Counted from the first letter of the stretch, positions 49,235 through 57,685 are shown. The stretch: 64,000 nucleotides of DNA from Pigmentiphaga daeguensis (GCF_039523035.1 NZ_BAAAEN010000007.1:124001-188000), one strand, 5' to 3'. Notes: generated from the letters alone by a model not told the origin. Numbers and translations are program-made.

Positions 49235-50065
49235 TCACAGGTTGGCGACCCGGCCCATGGCCTGCATTTTCTCGGGCGAATAATTCAGGAGGCGCGACAA
49301 CTCCATGGCGGTGCTGCGCACCCGCGCCACCAGGTCGTCGATGCGCTCGGGCTCGAAGCGCGACGAGGGAATCGTTGCCCCGAGCGCGGCGACGATGCGG
49401 CCGGTGGCGTCGCGCACCGGCGCGGCGATCGTCGAGACCCGGGCCTCGAAGAAGGCCTCCTGCAGGACATAGCCGCGCTGGCGATCCTTCTGCACCAGCT
49501 CGTAGAGTTCCATCACGGTCGTGGGCGTGCTGGAGGAATAGCTTTCCAGGTGCTTCTCGGGAAACAGCTCGCGCAGTTCGTCCAGCGTGAGGTCTTCCAG
49601 CAGGACGCGGCCCAGCACCGTGGCATGCGCCGGCAGCCGCGTGCCGACGTGGACCGAACTGGTGAAGGGCGTGGGCGCCGACGACTTGGCGACATAGACG
49701 ATGGAGCGGCCGTCGCGCACGACCAGGTTGCACGAGAATCCGATCTCGCCGCGCAGGCGCTCCAGCAGCGGCGCCCCCAGCTCGGTCAATTCGAGCGAGG
49801 CCAGGTATTCGAAGCCCAGGCGCAGCACCGCCAGCCCGAGCCGGTAATCGTGCCCGCCCTCGGCGCGCTGGACGAAGCCCATGGATTCCAGGGTCATCAG
49901 CAACCGAAAGACCGTGGACCGCGGCAGGCTGAGGCGGCGCGCCAGCTCGGGCGCCGACAGCTTGCGGTCGACATGGCTGAATTGTCCCAGCAGCAACAGG
50001 CCGCGCTCCAGCGCCGGAACCAGATACTTGTCCTGCGCGACCTCCGAAATGTTCCCTTTGCTCAT
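49235..50065 (-). CDS. IclR-family transcriptional regulator 2
   Basis: A 276-residue IclR regulator with the winged helix 'ELARRLSLPRSTVFRLLMTLESMGF' and the effector domain 'VGTRLPAHATVLGRVLLED'. It is a paralogue of IclR 1 at 40882, the two sharing most of 'AVLRLGFEYLASLELT.LGAPLLER'. It ends the minus-strand ATPase-binding protein-permease-SDR unit, 83 bp after the SDR gene. The promoter of that unit (53762-53845) resembles the promoter of IclR 1, so the two regulators may share or cross-bind sites. The effector is unknown. Confidence 0.93.
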   Translation of the reverse strand: MSKGNISEVAQDKYLVPALERGLLLLGQFSHVDRKLSAPELARRLSLPRSTVFRLLMTLESMGFVQRAEGGHDYRLGLAVLRLGFEYLASLELTELGAPLLERLRGEIGFSCNLVVRDGRSIVYVAKSSAPTPFTSSVHVGTRLPAHATVLGRVLLEDLTLDELRELFPEKHLESYSSSTPTTVMELYELVQKDRQRGYVLQEAFFEARVSTIAAPVRDATGRIVAALGATIPSSRFEPERIDDLVARVRSTAMELSRLLNYSPEKMQAMGRVANL

Positions 50066-50148
50066 GGTGTGACCGACTGTCTGTATGGCTCGCGGACGGA
50101 ATGATACCGGTCCCGACAAGCGGCGCCGGCCACACCGCTGGCCTTTTT

Positions 50149-50931
50149 TCAATTCATCACGAATCCACCGTTGACCGGAAGCAGTTGTCCAGTCACGAAG
50201 CGCGCGAGGTCGGACAGGGCGAAAAGGACCGAACCGCTCACGTCCTCGGGCACCTGCTCGCGGCTGATCGCGCGCTGGTCATGGTAGAGCCGGTGCCGGG
50301 CCTCGGGCACGTACTCCGTCGCCTCGACCAGGGTCAGTCCGGGCGCGATGGCGTTGACGGTGATGTCGTCGGCGCCGAACTCGCGCGCCAGCGACCGCGT
50401 CATCGCCGTGACCGCGCCCTTGCTGGCGACGTAGGCCAGCAGGTTGGGCGCGCCCCACAGCGCGGTGTCGGACGCCAGGTTGACGATGGCGCCGCGCCCC
50501 GACGCCTTCAGCGCCGCATGGCAGGCGACGGACATCAGCCAGGTGCCGCGCACGTTGACCTGCATGACCTTGTCCCACACCTCGACATCGAGCTGGTGCG
50601 CGGTGCGCCCGCCCGAGTTGGTGATGGCAGCGTTGTTCACCAGCCCGTCCAGCCCGCCCAGCAGTTCGACGGCGCGCGCCGCGCACCGCTCGACGGACGC
50701 CTTGTCGCCCAGGTCGACCTCGATGCCGTGCACCGGGAAACCGCGCGCCTGCAGCGACTCCACCGCCTGCTTCAGCGTGTCGGCCAGGATGTCCGCCATG
50801 GCCACCTGCGCGCCGGCCTGGCACAACGCCACCGCGAACTCGTAGCCCAGCCCGCGCGCCGCGCCCGTCACCAGGACGCGGCGGCCCCGCAGAAGATTAC
50901 CGATAGTGCTTGAATCCAACTTTGCTCCCAT
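50149..50931 (-). CDS. SDR-family oxidoreductase
   Basis: A 260-residue classical SDR. The cofactor loop is 'VTGAARGLGYEFA', followed by 'NNAAITNSGG', the Ser in 'IVNLASDTALW', and Tyr/Lys in 'YVASKGAV'. 'PVNGGFVMN' closes the protein. It lies 9 bp after the permease gene in an ABC transporter operon, so it probably acts on the imported compound. Compared with the SDR at 40085 it has a complete active site. Substrate unknown. Confidence 0.9.
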   Translation of the reverse strand: MGAKLDSSTIGNLLRGRRVLVTGAARGLGYEFAVALCQAGAQVAMADILADTLKQAVESLQARGFPVHGIEVDLGDKASVERCAARAVELLGGLDGLVNNAAITNSGGRTAHQLDVEVWDKVMQVNVRGTWLMSVACHAALKASGRGAIVNLASDTALWGAPNLLAYVASKGAVTAMTRSLAREFGADDITVNAIAPGLTLVEATEYVPEARHRLYHDQRAISREQVPEDVSGSVLFALSDLARFVTGQLLPVNGGFVMN

Positions 50932-50940
50932 TACCCGCGC

Positions 50941-51789
50941 TCAGACCGTGGTGGTGGCCGCGCGCGGCAGATAGTGAAGTACCCGCTTCTCGGCCCAGAC
51001 GACGCCCGCGTAGGCGACGATGCCGATCAGCGTGAGCACCGCGATCGTGACGAACACGGCCGAAGTGTTGCCCTGCCCCTCGCCGTCGACCAGCAGGAAG
51101 CCCAGGCCCAGATTGCCCCCGACCAGTTCGCCCACGGTCACGCCGATGACGGCCAGCGTCGAGGCGATGCGCAGTCCCGAGAACAGCGCCGGCAGCGCCG
51201 ACGGGAACTCGACCAGGCGGAAGATCTGCCAACGGCTGGCATTGAGCGTGCGGACCAGGTTGACCATGTCGGGATCCACGGTGCGCACGGCCGACAGCAC
51301 GTTGATCATGACCGGGAAGAACACGATCAGGATCGCCACCAGGATCTTCGGATAGATGGTATAGCCCAGCCACATCACGAACAGCGGCGCGAACGCCACC
51401 TTGGGCGCGATCTGCAGCGCCAGGATGTACGGCGACAGGATCGATTCCGTGGTGGGCGACAGGCCCAGCACCACGCCCACCACCAGGCCCAGCAGGGCGC
51501 CCAGGATGAAGCCGACGATCACCTCGAACGCGGTGATGCCGCTGTGCATGAGCAGCTCGCTGTTCTGCCACATGTGGCCGAACTCCTGGACGACCCGGCT
51601 GAAGCGGGGCAGGATGAATTCCGGCATGTTGAGCAGGCCGGGGCCCCATTCCCAGGCGGCCAGGAACACCAGCAGGACCAGCACGCTGCCGCTGGCCGTG
51701 GCGACCTTGCCCGAGAAGAACGGCCGGGCCGCCGGCTTGGCGGCGCCCGCCACGGCGGGCGCGTTTTCATTGGATACGGATACAGACAT
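50941..51789 (-). CDS. ABC transporter permease (nitrate/sulfonate/taurine type)
   Basis: A 282-residue inner-membrane permease of the SsuC/TauC/NrtB group with about six helices. The EAA-type loop that contacts the ATPase is around 'LVRTLNASRWQIFRLVEFPSAL'. The first 35 residues are a Ser/Ala-rich cytoplasmic leader. The start ATG shares one base with the binding-protein stop (TAATG). With the ATPase and binding protein it forms a complete importer. The group imports sulfonates, nitrate, thiamine precursors or aromatic acids; the linked SDR and IclR genes suggest a carbon source. Confidence 0.94.
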   Translation of the reverse strand: MSVSVSNENAPAVAGAAKPAARPFFSGKVATASGSVLVLLVFLAAWEWGPGLLNMPEFILPRFSRVVQEFGHMWQNSELLMHSGITAFEVIVGFILGALLGLVVGVVLGLSPTTESILSPYILALQIAPKVAFAPLFVMWLGYTIYPKILVAILIVFFPVMINVLSAVRTVDPDMVNLVRTLNASRWQIFRLVEFPSALPALFSGLRIASTLAVIGVTVGELVGGNLGLGFLLVDGEGQGNTSAVFVTIAVLTLIGIVAYAGVVWAEKRVLHYLPRAATTTV

Positions 51790-52784
51790 TACCGCTCAAC
51801 CCCGACGAACTGGTTCGTATAAAGATCGGTCAAGGGCGCGGCCTTGGACACGATGCCTTCCGACACGTAGAACTTCTGCACCTCCGCCAGGCGGGCGGTA
51901 TCCATCTGGCCCAGCACCTTCTGGTCGGCGTACACGTACTTGTTGTACAGGCGCAGGATGCGCTCGAGCTTCTCTTCCTTGCCCTTGAAGGCCGGCGCGG
52001 CCTGCGCGTAGGTGGCGGCGGCGCTCTTGGGATCCTTCATCACGTCCTGCATGCCGCGCAGGGTCGCGCGCACCAGGCGCTTGATCAGGTCCGGATTCTT
52101 CTTGATCGTCTCGTCCGAGGCGATGATGGCCTGCGCCATGCTGTTGAAAGGCTTGTCGATCTTCAGGTATTCGACGTTGCCGTTGGTGGCCTCGTCGGCA
52201 TCGACCAGCCAGTCGGGCGTGGCGGCCATGCCCTCGGACTTGCCGGCGGCGAACAACTGCCAGACGCCGGCCGGGCCGGCTGCCTGGATGGACACATCGT
52301 TCTTGCTCAGGTTGTACTTCTTGAGCGTGCCCAGCAGCGCGTAGTAGGTCGTGTCGCTGTAAGAAATCACGGTCAGGGTCTTGCCCTTGAGGTCGGCCAC
52401 CGACTTGATCGGGCCGTCCTTCTTGACCGCCAGCGCCGACAGCGAACCGGCGCCAAGCACGGCGACGGCCTTCACCGGCACGCCGTTGGCGCGGACGATG
52501 ATGGGCGTGTCGCCGATGGCGCCGCCGATCACGGCGTTGCCGGCGCCGATCTGCTTGGCGACGTCGACGCCGCCCTTGCCGAGCACGAAATTGACCTTGA
52601 TGTTCTCATCGGCGTAGTAGCCGCGCTGCTGCGCGATCATCCACGGGGCGAAGGCCGGCAGCGTGGGCGGGGCGGGCAACAGATAGTTCACTTCCTCGGG
52701 CGCGGCGTGGACGGCGAAGGGCGACGCGGCAACCACGGCGACGGCGGCCAGTTTGAAGCTGAACGAGACCAGAGCGTTTTTCAT
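51789..52784 (-). CDS. ABC transporter substrate-binding protein (NMT1/SsuA-like)
   Basis: A 331-residue periplasmic binding protein with a signal peptide (cleavage near 'AVHA-APEEVNYL'). The family pattern is seen in 'PAFAPWMIAQQRGYYADENIKV', 'GAGNAVIGGAIGDTPIIV' and 'DLKGKTLTV'. The mature start is unusual for SsuA-like proteins in the 'YLLPAPPTLPAF' lead-in. It is the second gene of the operon, 62 bp after the ATPase. The ligand is unknown; the context suggests an organic acid used by the IclR-linked catabolic genes. Confidence 0.92.
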   Translation of the reverse strand: MKNALVSFSFKLAAVAVVAASPFAVHAAPEEVNYLLPAPPTLPAFAPWMIAQQRGYYADENIKVNFVLGKGGVDVAKQIGAGNAVIGGAIGDTPIIVRANGVPVKAVAVLGAGSLSALAVKKDGPIKSVADLKGKTLTVISYSDTTYYALLGTLKKYNLSKNDVSIQAAGPAGVWQLFAAGKSEGMAATPDWLVDADEATNGNVEYLKIDKPFNSMAQAIIASDETIKKNPDLIKRLVRATLRGMQDVMKDPKSAAATYAQAAPAFKGKEEKLERILRLYNKYVYADQKVLGQMDTARLAEVQKFYVSEGIVSKAAPLTDLYTNQFVGVER

Positions 52785-52846
52785 AGGGCTTCCTGTAAGA
52801 ATGGGCGCCCACGGGCGCGACGTGCGAGATCGGGGGGACGGGCGGT

Positions 52847-53632
52847 TCAATGCAGTTCGGCGGTTTCCTTGCCCACTTTCAGCAGTTCCATCAACCGCCC
52901 CTGCAGCGGGCCGATTTCCGGCAGCTTGCGCCGCTCCAGCGGGTTGTCCCGCATGGGCAGGTCGACGATGATTTCCTCGATGATGGTGCCGGGGCGCTCG
53001 CTCATCACCAGCAGGCGATCGGACAGCGCGATGGCCTCCACCAGGTCGTGGGTAATGAACAGCGCCGTCTTGCGTTTCTCGTACACCATCTTGGCCAGGT
53101 CCTGCTGCAGCACCATCTTGGTCTGCGCATCCAGCGCCGAGAAAGGTTCGTCCAGCAGCAGCACCTGCGGGTCGACGGCCAGCGTCCGGGCCAGGGCGGC
53201 GCGTTGGCGCATGCCGCCCGACAACTGGTAGGGGAAGTGTTCCTCGAATCCCTTCAGATGGCACTTGGCCAGCAGTTCGTCCGCGATCACCCTGCGCTCG
53301 CGGGCGGGGGCGCCGTCGATCTCCAGCCCCAGCTCGACGTTGGCCCGTATGGTGCGCCACGGCATCAGCAGGTCTTTCTGCAGCATGAACGCCACCTTGC
53401 GCACGGGCTTGGTGACGCGCTCGCCGCCCACGTAGACCTCGCCCTCGCTGGGCAGGTAAAGGCCCGCGCCCATGTTCAGCAACGTGCTCTTGCCGCAGCC
53501 GGACGGACCGATGATGGACACCACCTCGCCGCTGCGTATGCTGAGATTGACGTCCGTGACCGCGGTACGGGGCTGTCCCGTCTGGCGGTCCATGAAGCGC
53601 TTGCCAACCTTGCGGAACTCGATTTCATTCAT
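52847..53632 (-). CDS. ABC transporter ATP-binding protein (nitrate/sulfonate/taurine type)
   Basis: A 261-residue ATPase of the SsuB/TauB/NrtD group. Walker A is 'GPSGCGKSTLLN', the signature is 'LSGGMRQRAALARTL', Walker B is 'VLLLDEPFSALD' and the switch is 'FITHDLVEAI'. It is the first gene of the minus-strand operon, and the promoter block at 53762-53845 lies about 130 bp upstream. It energises the permease at 50941. All key residues are intact. Confidence 0.95.
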   Translation of the reverse strand: MNEIEFRKVGKRFMDRQTGQPRTAVTDVNLSIRSGEVVSIIGPSGCGKSTLLNMGAGLYLPSEGEVYVGGERVTKPVRKVAFMLQKDLLMPWRTIRANVELGLEIDGAPARERRVIADELLAKCHLKGFEEHFPYQLSGGMRQRAALARTLAVDPQVLLLDEPFSALDAQTKMVLQQDLAKMVYEKRKTALFITHDLVEAIALSDRLLVMSERPGTIIEEIIVDLPMRDNPLERRKLPEIGPLQGRLMELLKVGKETAELH

Positions 53633-53761
53633 GTTGCGGGCCTGTAGGAACCGGGTCTCGATTCAGCGGCGAACGGGAACGGAACCGCCCCGCCCCCGCG
53701 GTTGCGGGGGGCCGGACACTGCGATAGTGTTATTCCATCGCTGGGCCGGCATCGTTCGTCG

Positions 53762-53845
53762 TCTTAAATACGAAACCTCATCTCATATACGGAACAGTGG
53801 CAAAAATATAGCGCCTCGATTTTGGAGGCGCGACTGGGGTAAACC
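53762..53845 (-). promoter_or_regulatory. Promoter/operator block B, upstream of the nitrate/taurine-type ABC operon
   Basis: Same order as block A at 41773: GGTTTACCC, 24 nt, GCTATATTT, then TTCCGTATATGAGA and, 20 nt on, TTCGTATTTAAGA. The spacer also holds a hairpin (GCGCCTC at 53811 and GAGGCGC at 53825). The 370-bp gap 53633-54002 has no gene; its other contents are a bulged hairpin at 53870-53891 and the folE-side hairpin. Confidence 0.6.
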
Positions 53846-53958
53846 ACTACCTAAGGCCTAGCAAACACCGGGCCAGGTCCAAGACCGGCCCCTGTACCGA
53901 GCAGGACGCGCCATGGCGGTGCGGCCTTGCACCATCCATGGTCAGAGAAACAGTGGGG

Positions 53959-53977
53959 GCGCACCCGTCCGGTGCGC
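53959..53977 (-). terminator. Hairpin downstream of folE
   Basis: GCGCACC and GGTGCGC pair perfectly around a 5-nt loop, 26 bp after the folE stop. A short T-rich stretch (GTTTCTCT) follows some bases later on the minus strand, so termination is possible but weakly supported. Confidence 0.4.
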
Positions 53978-54002
53978 GGCCATGGCGGACCGGCCGACCC
54001 GG

Positions 54003-54548
54003 TCAGCGGATCAGTTCGAGGAATTCGGCGCGCGTCGAGGGGTTTTCGCGGAATGCGCCCAGCATGACCGAACTGACCATGGAAGAGTTCTGCTTCTCGA
54101 CGCCACGCATCATCATGCACATGTGCTGGGCCTCGATGACCACGGCCACGCCCAGGGCATCGGTCACCTGCTGGACGGCCTCGGCGATCTGCAGACACAG
54201 ATTTTCCTGAATCTGGAGGCGGCGGGCGTACATGTCGACGATGCGCGCGACCTTGGATAGCCCCAGCACCTTGCCGTTGGGCAGGTAGGCCACGTGGGCC
54301 TTGCCGATGAAGGGCAGCAAGTGGTGCTCGCACAGGGAATACAGTTCGATGTTCTTGACCAGCACCATTTCATTGGTGTCGGACGAGAACAGGGCGCCGT
54401 TGACGATCTCGTCGAGGTTCTGCGTATATCCCTGGCACAGGTATTTCATGGCCTTGGCGGCGCGCTTGGGCGTATCGCGCAGGCCCTCCCGGCGCGGATC
54501 CTCGCCGAGCTGTTCGAGTATGGACGTGTAGTGCTGTTCGAGCGACAT
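54003..54548 (-). CDS. folE: GTP cyclohydrolase I
   Basis: A 181-residue enzyme that converts GTP to 7,8-dihydroneopterin triphosphate, the first step of folate synthesis, as a homodecamer. The zinc ligands are the Cys and His of 'LCEHHLLPF' and the later Cys in 'EAQHMCMMMRGV'. The active-site 'GKAHVAYLPNGKVLGLSK' stretch is intact. The length is typical of the shorter type. It is a single-gene unit on the minus strand. No special regulatory motif was seen upstream. Confidence 0.97.
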   Translation of the reverse strand: MSLEQHYTSILEQLGEDPRREGLRDTPKRAAKAMKYLCQGYTQNLDEIVNGALFSSDTNEMVLVKNIELYSLCEHHLLPFIGKAHVAYLPNGKVLGLSKVARIVDMYARRLQIQENLCLQIAEAVQQVTDALGVAVVIEAQHMCMMMRGVEKQNSSMVSSVMLGAFRENPSTRAEFLELIR

Positions 54549-54697
54549 GAAGGTTCCCGAGGTATCCGTGAAGACGGCGGCGCTGGGACCGGCCGGGCGC
54601 GGCGCGAAGGCCCGCGGAAGGCGTGAGGATACCCCATCGCCTGCGACGGAGCCGGAAAGGCCCTACCCCGCTCCCGAGTCGGGGCCGCCGTGCGGTC

Positions 54698-55504
54698 TCA
54701 GCAATATTGCAGGGGAAGGCGCTCGACCGTGGTCTCCCGCCCGGTCAGGCGGGCGATGCGCCGCGCGACCTCGGCCGGATCCCCGCTGGTCATGAAGGCC
54801 ACGCCGCCCTCGCCCGCCTCGCGCGCCAACCCATGGGCCAGCAATTGCCGCTGCAACTGGCGGGCGAACGGCACGCCCGTCTCCAGCACCGCCACGTCCG
54901 GCCCCACGTGGCGCCGGATCGGCTCGATCAGGAAGGGAAAGTGCGTGCAGCCCAGCACCAGGACGTCGGCGCCGCGCTCGACCAGTTCGGCCAGCGGCTC
55001 GGCCACCAGATGGTCGCGGTCCGGCGTCCAGCCTTCTTCGGCCAGCGACACCCAGCCGGGACAAGGCTTGAGCAGCACATCCACGCCGGGCGCCTCGCGC
55101 CGGACCAGCGCGTGGAAGCGGTCGCTCAGGAGGGTGCCCGTGGTGGCCAGCACCCCTATCACCCCGGAACGGGTCAACCGCACGGCCGGCTTGACAGCGG
55201 GCTCGATGCCGACGATGGGCAGTTCCGGGTAGCGGTCGCGCAGGGCATCCACCGCGACCGCCGTGGCGGTGTTGCAGGGGATGGCCACCGCCCTGGCCCC
55301 ATTCGAAAGGAAGAACTCCGCCAGGCGCAAGGCGCGCGCCACGATGTAGGCCGGCGTCTTCTCTCCATAGGGCAGGTGGCCGCTATCGGCCACGTACAGC
55401 AGGTCTTCATGGGGCAACGCCTGCCGGATGGCGCTCAGCACGCTGATGCCGCCCACGCCGGAGTCGAAGATGCCCAGGGGTCCGTCGTGAACGGCGAGGG
55501 TCAT
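54698..55504 (-). CDS. murI: Glutamate racemase
   Basis: A 268-residue cofactor-independent racemase that supplies D-glutamate for peptidoglycan. The start block is 'LGIFDSGVGGISVLSAI', and the two catalytic cysteines are in 'AIPCNTATAVAV' and 'VLGCTHFPFLI'. The full length fits the family. It follows the sugE gene on the same strand with a 15-bp gap and may be read with it. The final 'TVERLPLQYC' is unremarkable. Confidence 0.97.
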   Translation of the reverse strand: MTLAVHDGPLGIFDSGVGGISVLSAIRQALPHEDLLYVADSGHLPYGEKTPAYIVARALRLAEFFLSNGARAVAIPCNTATAVAVDALRDRYPELPIVGIEPAVKPAVRLTRSGVIGVLATTGTLLSDRFHALVRREAPGVDVLLKPCPGWVSLAEEGWTPDRDHLVAEPLAELVERGADVLVLGCTHFPFLIEPIRRHVGPDVAVLETGVPFARQLQRQLLAHGLAREAGEGGVAFMTSGDPAEVARRIARLTGRETTVERLPLQYC

Positions 55505-55519
55505 GGGATGAAATGCACG

Positions 55520-55834
55520 CTAGGAAGCCAGTTTCAGCCCTATGATACCTGCGACGATCAGCCCCAGGCTGACCAGGCGCGCCGGGCTGGCAGCCTCGCC
55601 GAACAGCAGGATGCCCAGGGCGGCAGTCCCCACGGCGCCAACCCCCACCCAGATGGCATAGGCGGTTCCCACGGGCAGCGTGCGCATCGCCACGCCCAGC
55701 AATCCCATGCTGACGACGATGGCGGTGACAGTGCCCACCGACGGCCACAGCCGCGTGAATCCATGCGTGTACTTCAAGCCGATCGCCCAGCCGACCTCCA
55801 TCAGTCCGGCGATGATCAAAAGGGTCCAAGCCAT
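55520..55834 (-). CDS. sugE: Guanidinium exporter, SMR family (SugE/Gdx)
   Basis: A 104-residue small multidrug resistance protein with four membrane helices. It is close to E. coli SugE throughout, e.g. 'GLKYTHGFTRLWPSV', 'LPVGTAYAIWVGVGAVG' and 'GLIVAGIIGLKL'. The functional Glu is Glu13 in 'LIIAGLMEVGWAIGLK'. SugE/Gdx proteins export guanidinium against protons. The second of two adjacent ATG codons (55834) is chosen because AGGAAG lies 6 nt before it. A guanidine-II riboswitch directly upstream confirms the function. Confidence 0.95.
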   Translation of the reverse strand: MAWTLLIIAGLMEVGWAIGLKYTHGFTRLWPSVGTVTAIVVSMGLLGVAMRTLPVGTAYAIWVGVGAVGTAALGILLFGEAASPARLVSLGLIVAGIIGLKLAS

Positions 55835-55850
55835 CATTTTCTTCCTGGTT

Positions 55851-55894
55851 GCGGGGCCGTCCCCATTCGTCATGACCAGCGGGGTCGTCCCCGC
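55851..55894 (-). ncRNA. Guanidine-II (mini-ykkC) riboswitch of sugE
   Basis: Two hairpins in a row on the minus strand, each with a GGGG/CCCC stem and an ACGR loop: GGGG-ACGA-CCCC (55879-55894, extended by GC pairs) and GGGG-ACGG-CCCC (55851-55864), with a 14-nt linker. The ribosome site AGGAAG of sugE follows 4 nt after the second hairpin. This is the exact mini-ykkC layout, in which guanidinium binding to both loops exposes the ribosome site. It fits a SugE exporter. Confidence 0.92.
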
Positions 55895-55897
55895 GTC

Positions 55898-55956
55898 GCT
55901 CCGTCCCTATTTAAACGCCGGGAAACGCTTCAGCACCATGCTCCGTCCCTTTTTAA
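55898..55956 (-). repeat. Direct repeat (17 bp, 16 of 17 the same) in the sugE leader
   Basis: TTAAATAGGGACGGAGC and TTAAAAAGGGACGGAGC (minus strand) occur at 55898-55914 and 55940-55956, 42 bp apart. They lie just upstream of the riboswitch hairpins. They may be duplicated promoter or operator sequence, or a duplicated piece of leader; no known motif is recognised. Confidence 0.5.
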
Positions 55957-56154
55957 AAATCGCACTAAATACGTGCATAAAGTCGTCGTTTACCGACATG
56001 ATGACGGAAAAACGCGATTACAATGCCGCGTTTTTTCGGTGCAACGCACCACATCAGAGCAATTGCCGCACGCAAAAGGTGCAGCCCTCGATGCCGCTCG
56101 CAGCTCGCTGCGGCAGGACGACCCCAAGCGCCCGGACATTCAACGGAGCCGATA

Positions 56155-57498
56155 TTGAAACACGCCAGCCTAGACAGCTTTCTCTCGCAGGTCGCCCTGC
56201 GCGATCCTCACCAGCCGGAGTTCCTGCAAGCCGTCAAGGAGGTCATGACCAGCCTCTGGCCTTTCCTGCAGAAACACCCGCGCTACGCCGAACATGGCCT
56301 GCTGGAGCGGTTGGTGGAATCCGAGCGCATCATCCAGTTCCGCGTCTGCTGGGTCGATGACCGGGGCCAGACCCAGGTCAACCGCGGCTTCCGCATCCAG
56401 CACAACTCGGCCATCGGCCCGTTCAAGGGCGGCATGCGGCTGCACCCGTCGGTCAACCTGTCGATCCTGCGCTTCCTGGCATTCGAACAGACCTTCAAGA
56501 ACTCGCTGACCACCCTGCCCATGGGCGGCGGCAAGGGCGGCTCCGACTTCGACCCTAAGGGCAAGAGCGACGGCGAAGTCATGCGCTTCTGCCAGGCCCT
56601 GATGGCGGAACTGTACCGCCACCTCGGCCCCGACACCGACGTGCCCGCCGGCGACATCGGCGTGGGTGCGCGCGAAGTGGGCTTCATGGCCGGCATGATG
56701 AAGAAGCTGTCCAACAGCGCGTCGGCGGTGTTCACCGGCAAGGGCCTGGCCTTCGGCGGCAGCCTGATGCGTCCCGAGGCCACCGGCTACGGCACCATCT
56801 ATTTCGCCGAGCAGATGCTGTATCGCAAGAACCAGAGCTTCGACGGCAAGTCCGTGTCGATCTCCGGCTCGGGCAACGTCGCGCAGTACGCCGCCGAAAA
56901 AGCGCTGGACCTGGGCGCGAAGGTCGTGAGCCTGTCCGACTCCGACGGCACGCTGTACGTGAAGGACGGCATCGGCGTCGACATGCTCAAGGAGATCATG
57001 GACCTCAAGAACGTCCAACGCGGCCGCCTGGCCGACTTCGCCTCGCGCAACAAGCTGTCGTTCGAAGCCGGCAAGCGCCCCTGGCACATCCCGGTCGACA
57101 TCGCCCTGCCCTGCGCCACCCAGAACGAACTCGACCACAACGACGCCGAGACCCTGGTCCGCAACGGCGTCCTGTGCGTGGCCGAAGGCGCGAACATGCC
57201 CTCGACGCTGGAAGCCGTGGACGTCTTCACCCGGGCCGGCACCCTGTACGCCCCCGGCAAGGCCAGCAACGCCGGCGGCGTGGCCGTGTCGGGCCTGGAA
57301 ATGGCGCAGAACTCGCAACGCCTGTCGTGGCACCACGCCGAAGTCGACGAGCGCCTGCGCGCCATCATGAAGGACATCCACGAGAACTGCGTGCGCCACG
57401 GCAGCCGCGCCGACGGCTCCATCAACTACGTAGACGGCGCGAACATCGCCGGCTTCGTGAAGGTGGCCGACGCGATGCTGGCGCAAGGGGTGTATTAA
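56155..57498 (+). CDS. gdhA: NADP-specific glutamate dehydrogenase
   Basis: Makes glutamate from 2-oxoglutarate and ammonia with NADPH; a cytoplasmic hexamer. At 447 residues it equals the E. coli enzyme in length and is close to it over its whole length, with 'LPMGGGKGGSDFDPKGKS' (catalytic Lys), 'DTDVPAGDIGVG', 'SISGSGNVAQYAAEKA' and 'GANIAGFVKVADAMLAQGV'. The start is a TTG at 56155: GGAG lies 6 nt before it, and no ATG or GTG fits the family length. A TACAAT -10-like hexamer lies at 56019. A dispersed repeat and a strong terminator follow. Confidence 0.97.
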   Translation: MKHASLDSFLSQVALRDPHQPEFLQAVKEVMTSLWPFLQKHPRYAEHGLLERLVESERIIQFRVCWVDDRGQTQVNRGFRIQHNSAIGPFKGGMRLHPSVNLSILRFLAFEQTFKNSLTTLPMGGGKGGSDFDPKGKSDGEVMRFCQALMAELYRHLGPDTDVPAGDIGVGAREVGFMAGMMKKLSNSASAVFTGKGLAFGGSLMRPEATGYGTIYFAEQMLYRKNQSFDGKSVSISGSGNVAQYAAEKALDLGAKVVSLSDSDGTLYVKDGIGVDMLKEIMDLKNVQRGRLADFASRNKLSFEAGKRPWHIPVDIALPCATQNELDHNDAETLVRNGVLCVAEGANMPSTLEAVDVFTRAGTLYAPGKASNAGGVAVSGLEMAQNSQRLSWHHAEVDERLRAIMKDIHENCVRHGSRADGSINYVDGANIAGFVKVADAMLAQGVY

Positions 57499-57503
57499 TT
57501 CAG

Positions 57504-57588
57504 TCCCCCCCTACGCCCTTACGGGCGCCCCCCCAGGGGGCGATGCGCGAGGACCGGCGGAGCCGGATCCTCCGCATCCTGGGTCTAG
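57504..57588 (+). repeat. Dispersed intergenic repeat, copy 7 (after gdhA)
   Basis: Starts 6 bp after the gdhA stop and, unlike the other copies, lies on the plus strand, so its orientation relative to the upstream gene is the same. Order: C-run, TACGCCCTTACGGGCG, CCCCCAGGGGGC hairpin, GGACCGGCGGAGCCGG, GGATCC and CCTGGGTCTAG. Confidence 0.85.
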
Positions 57589-57650
57589 TACGGTTATCCT
57601 GGTTTGGAGCAGTGATGCTTCGCTGGCTGCCAGCAGTTGGAAATGAAGAA

Positions 57651-57685
57651 AAAATGGCCTCGCTTTGTGAAAGCGAGGCCATTTT
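57651..57685. terminator. Bidirectional rho-independent terminator between gdhA and the permease gene
   Basis: A perfect 16-bp stem (AAAATGGCCTCGCTTT and its complement) with a 3-nt GTG loop. It is followed by TTTTGTTTT on the plus strand and by the complement of GAAGAAAAAATGG on the minus strand, so it can stop transcripts from both convergent genes. Confidence 0.9.

Noticed and set aside
53633..54002. Small gene in the 370-bp gap before folE
   Set aside because: Frames here are short, lack ribosome sites and run into folE on the opposite strand; the segment is better explained by promoter block B and hairpins.
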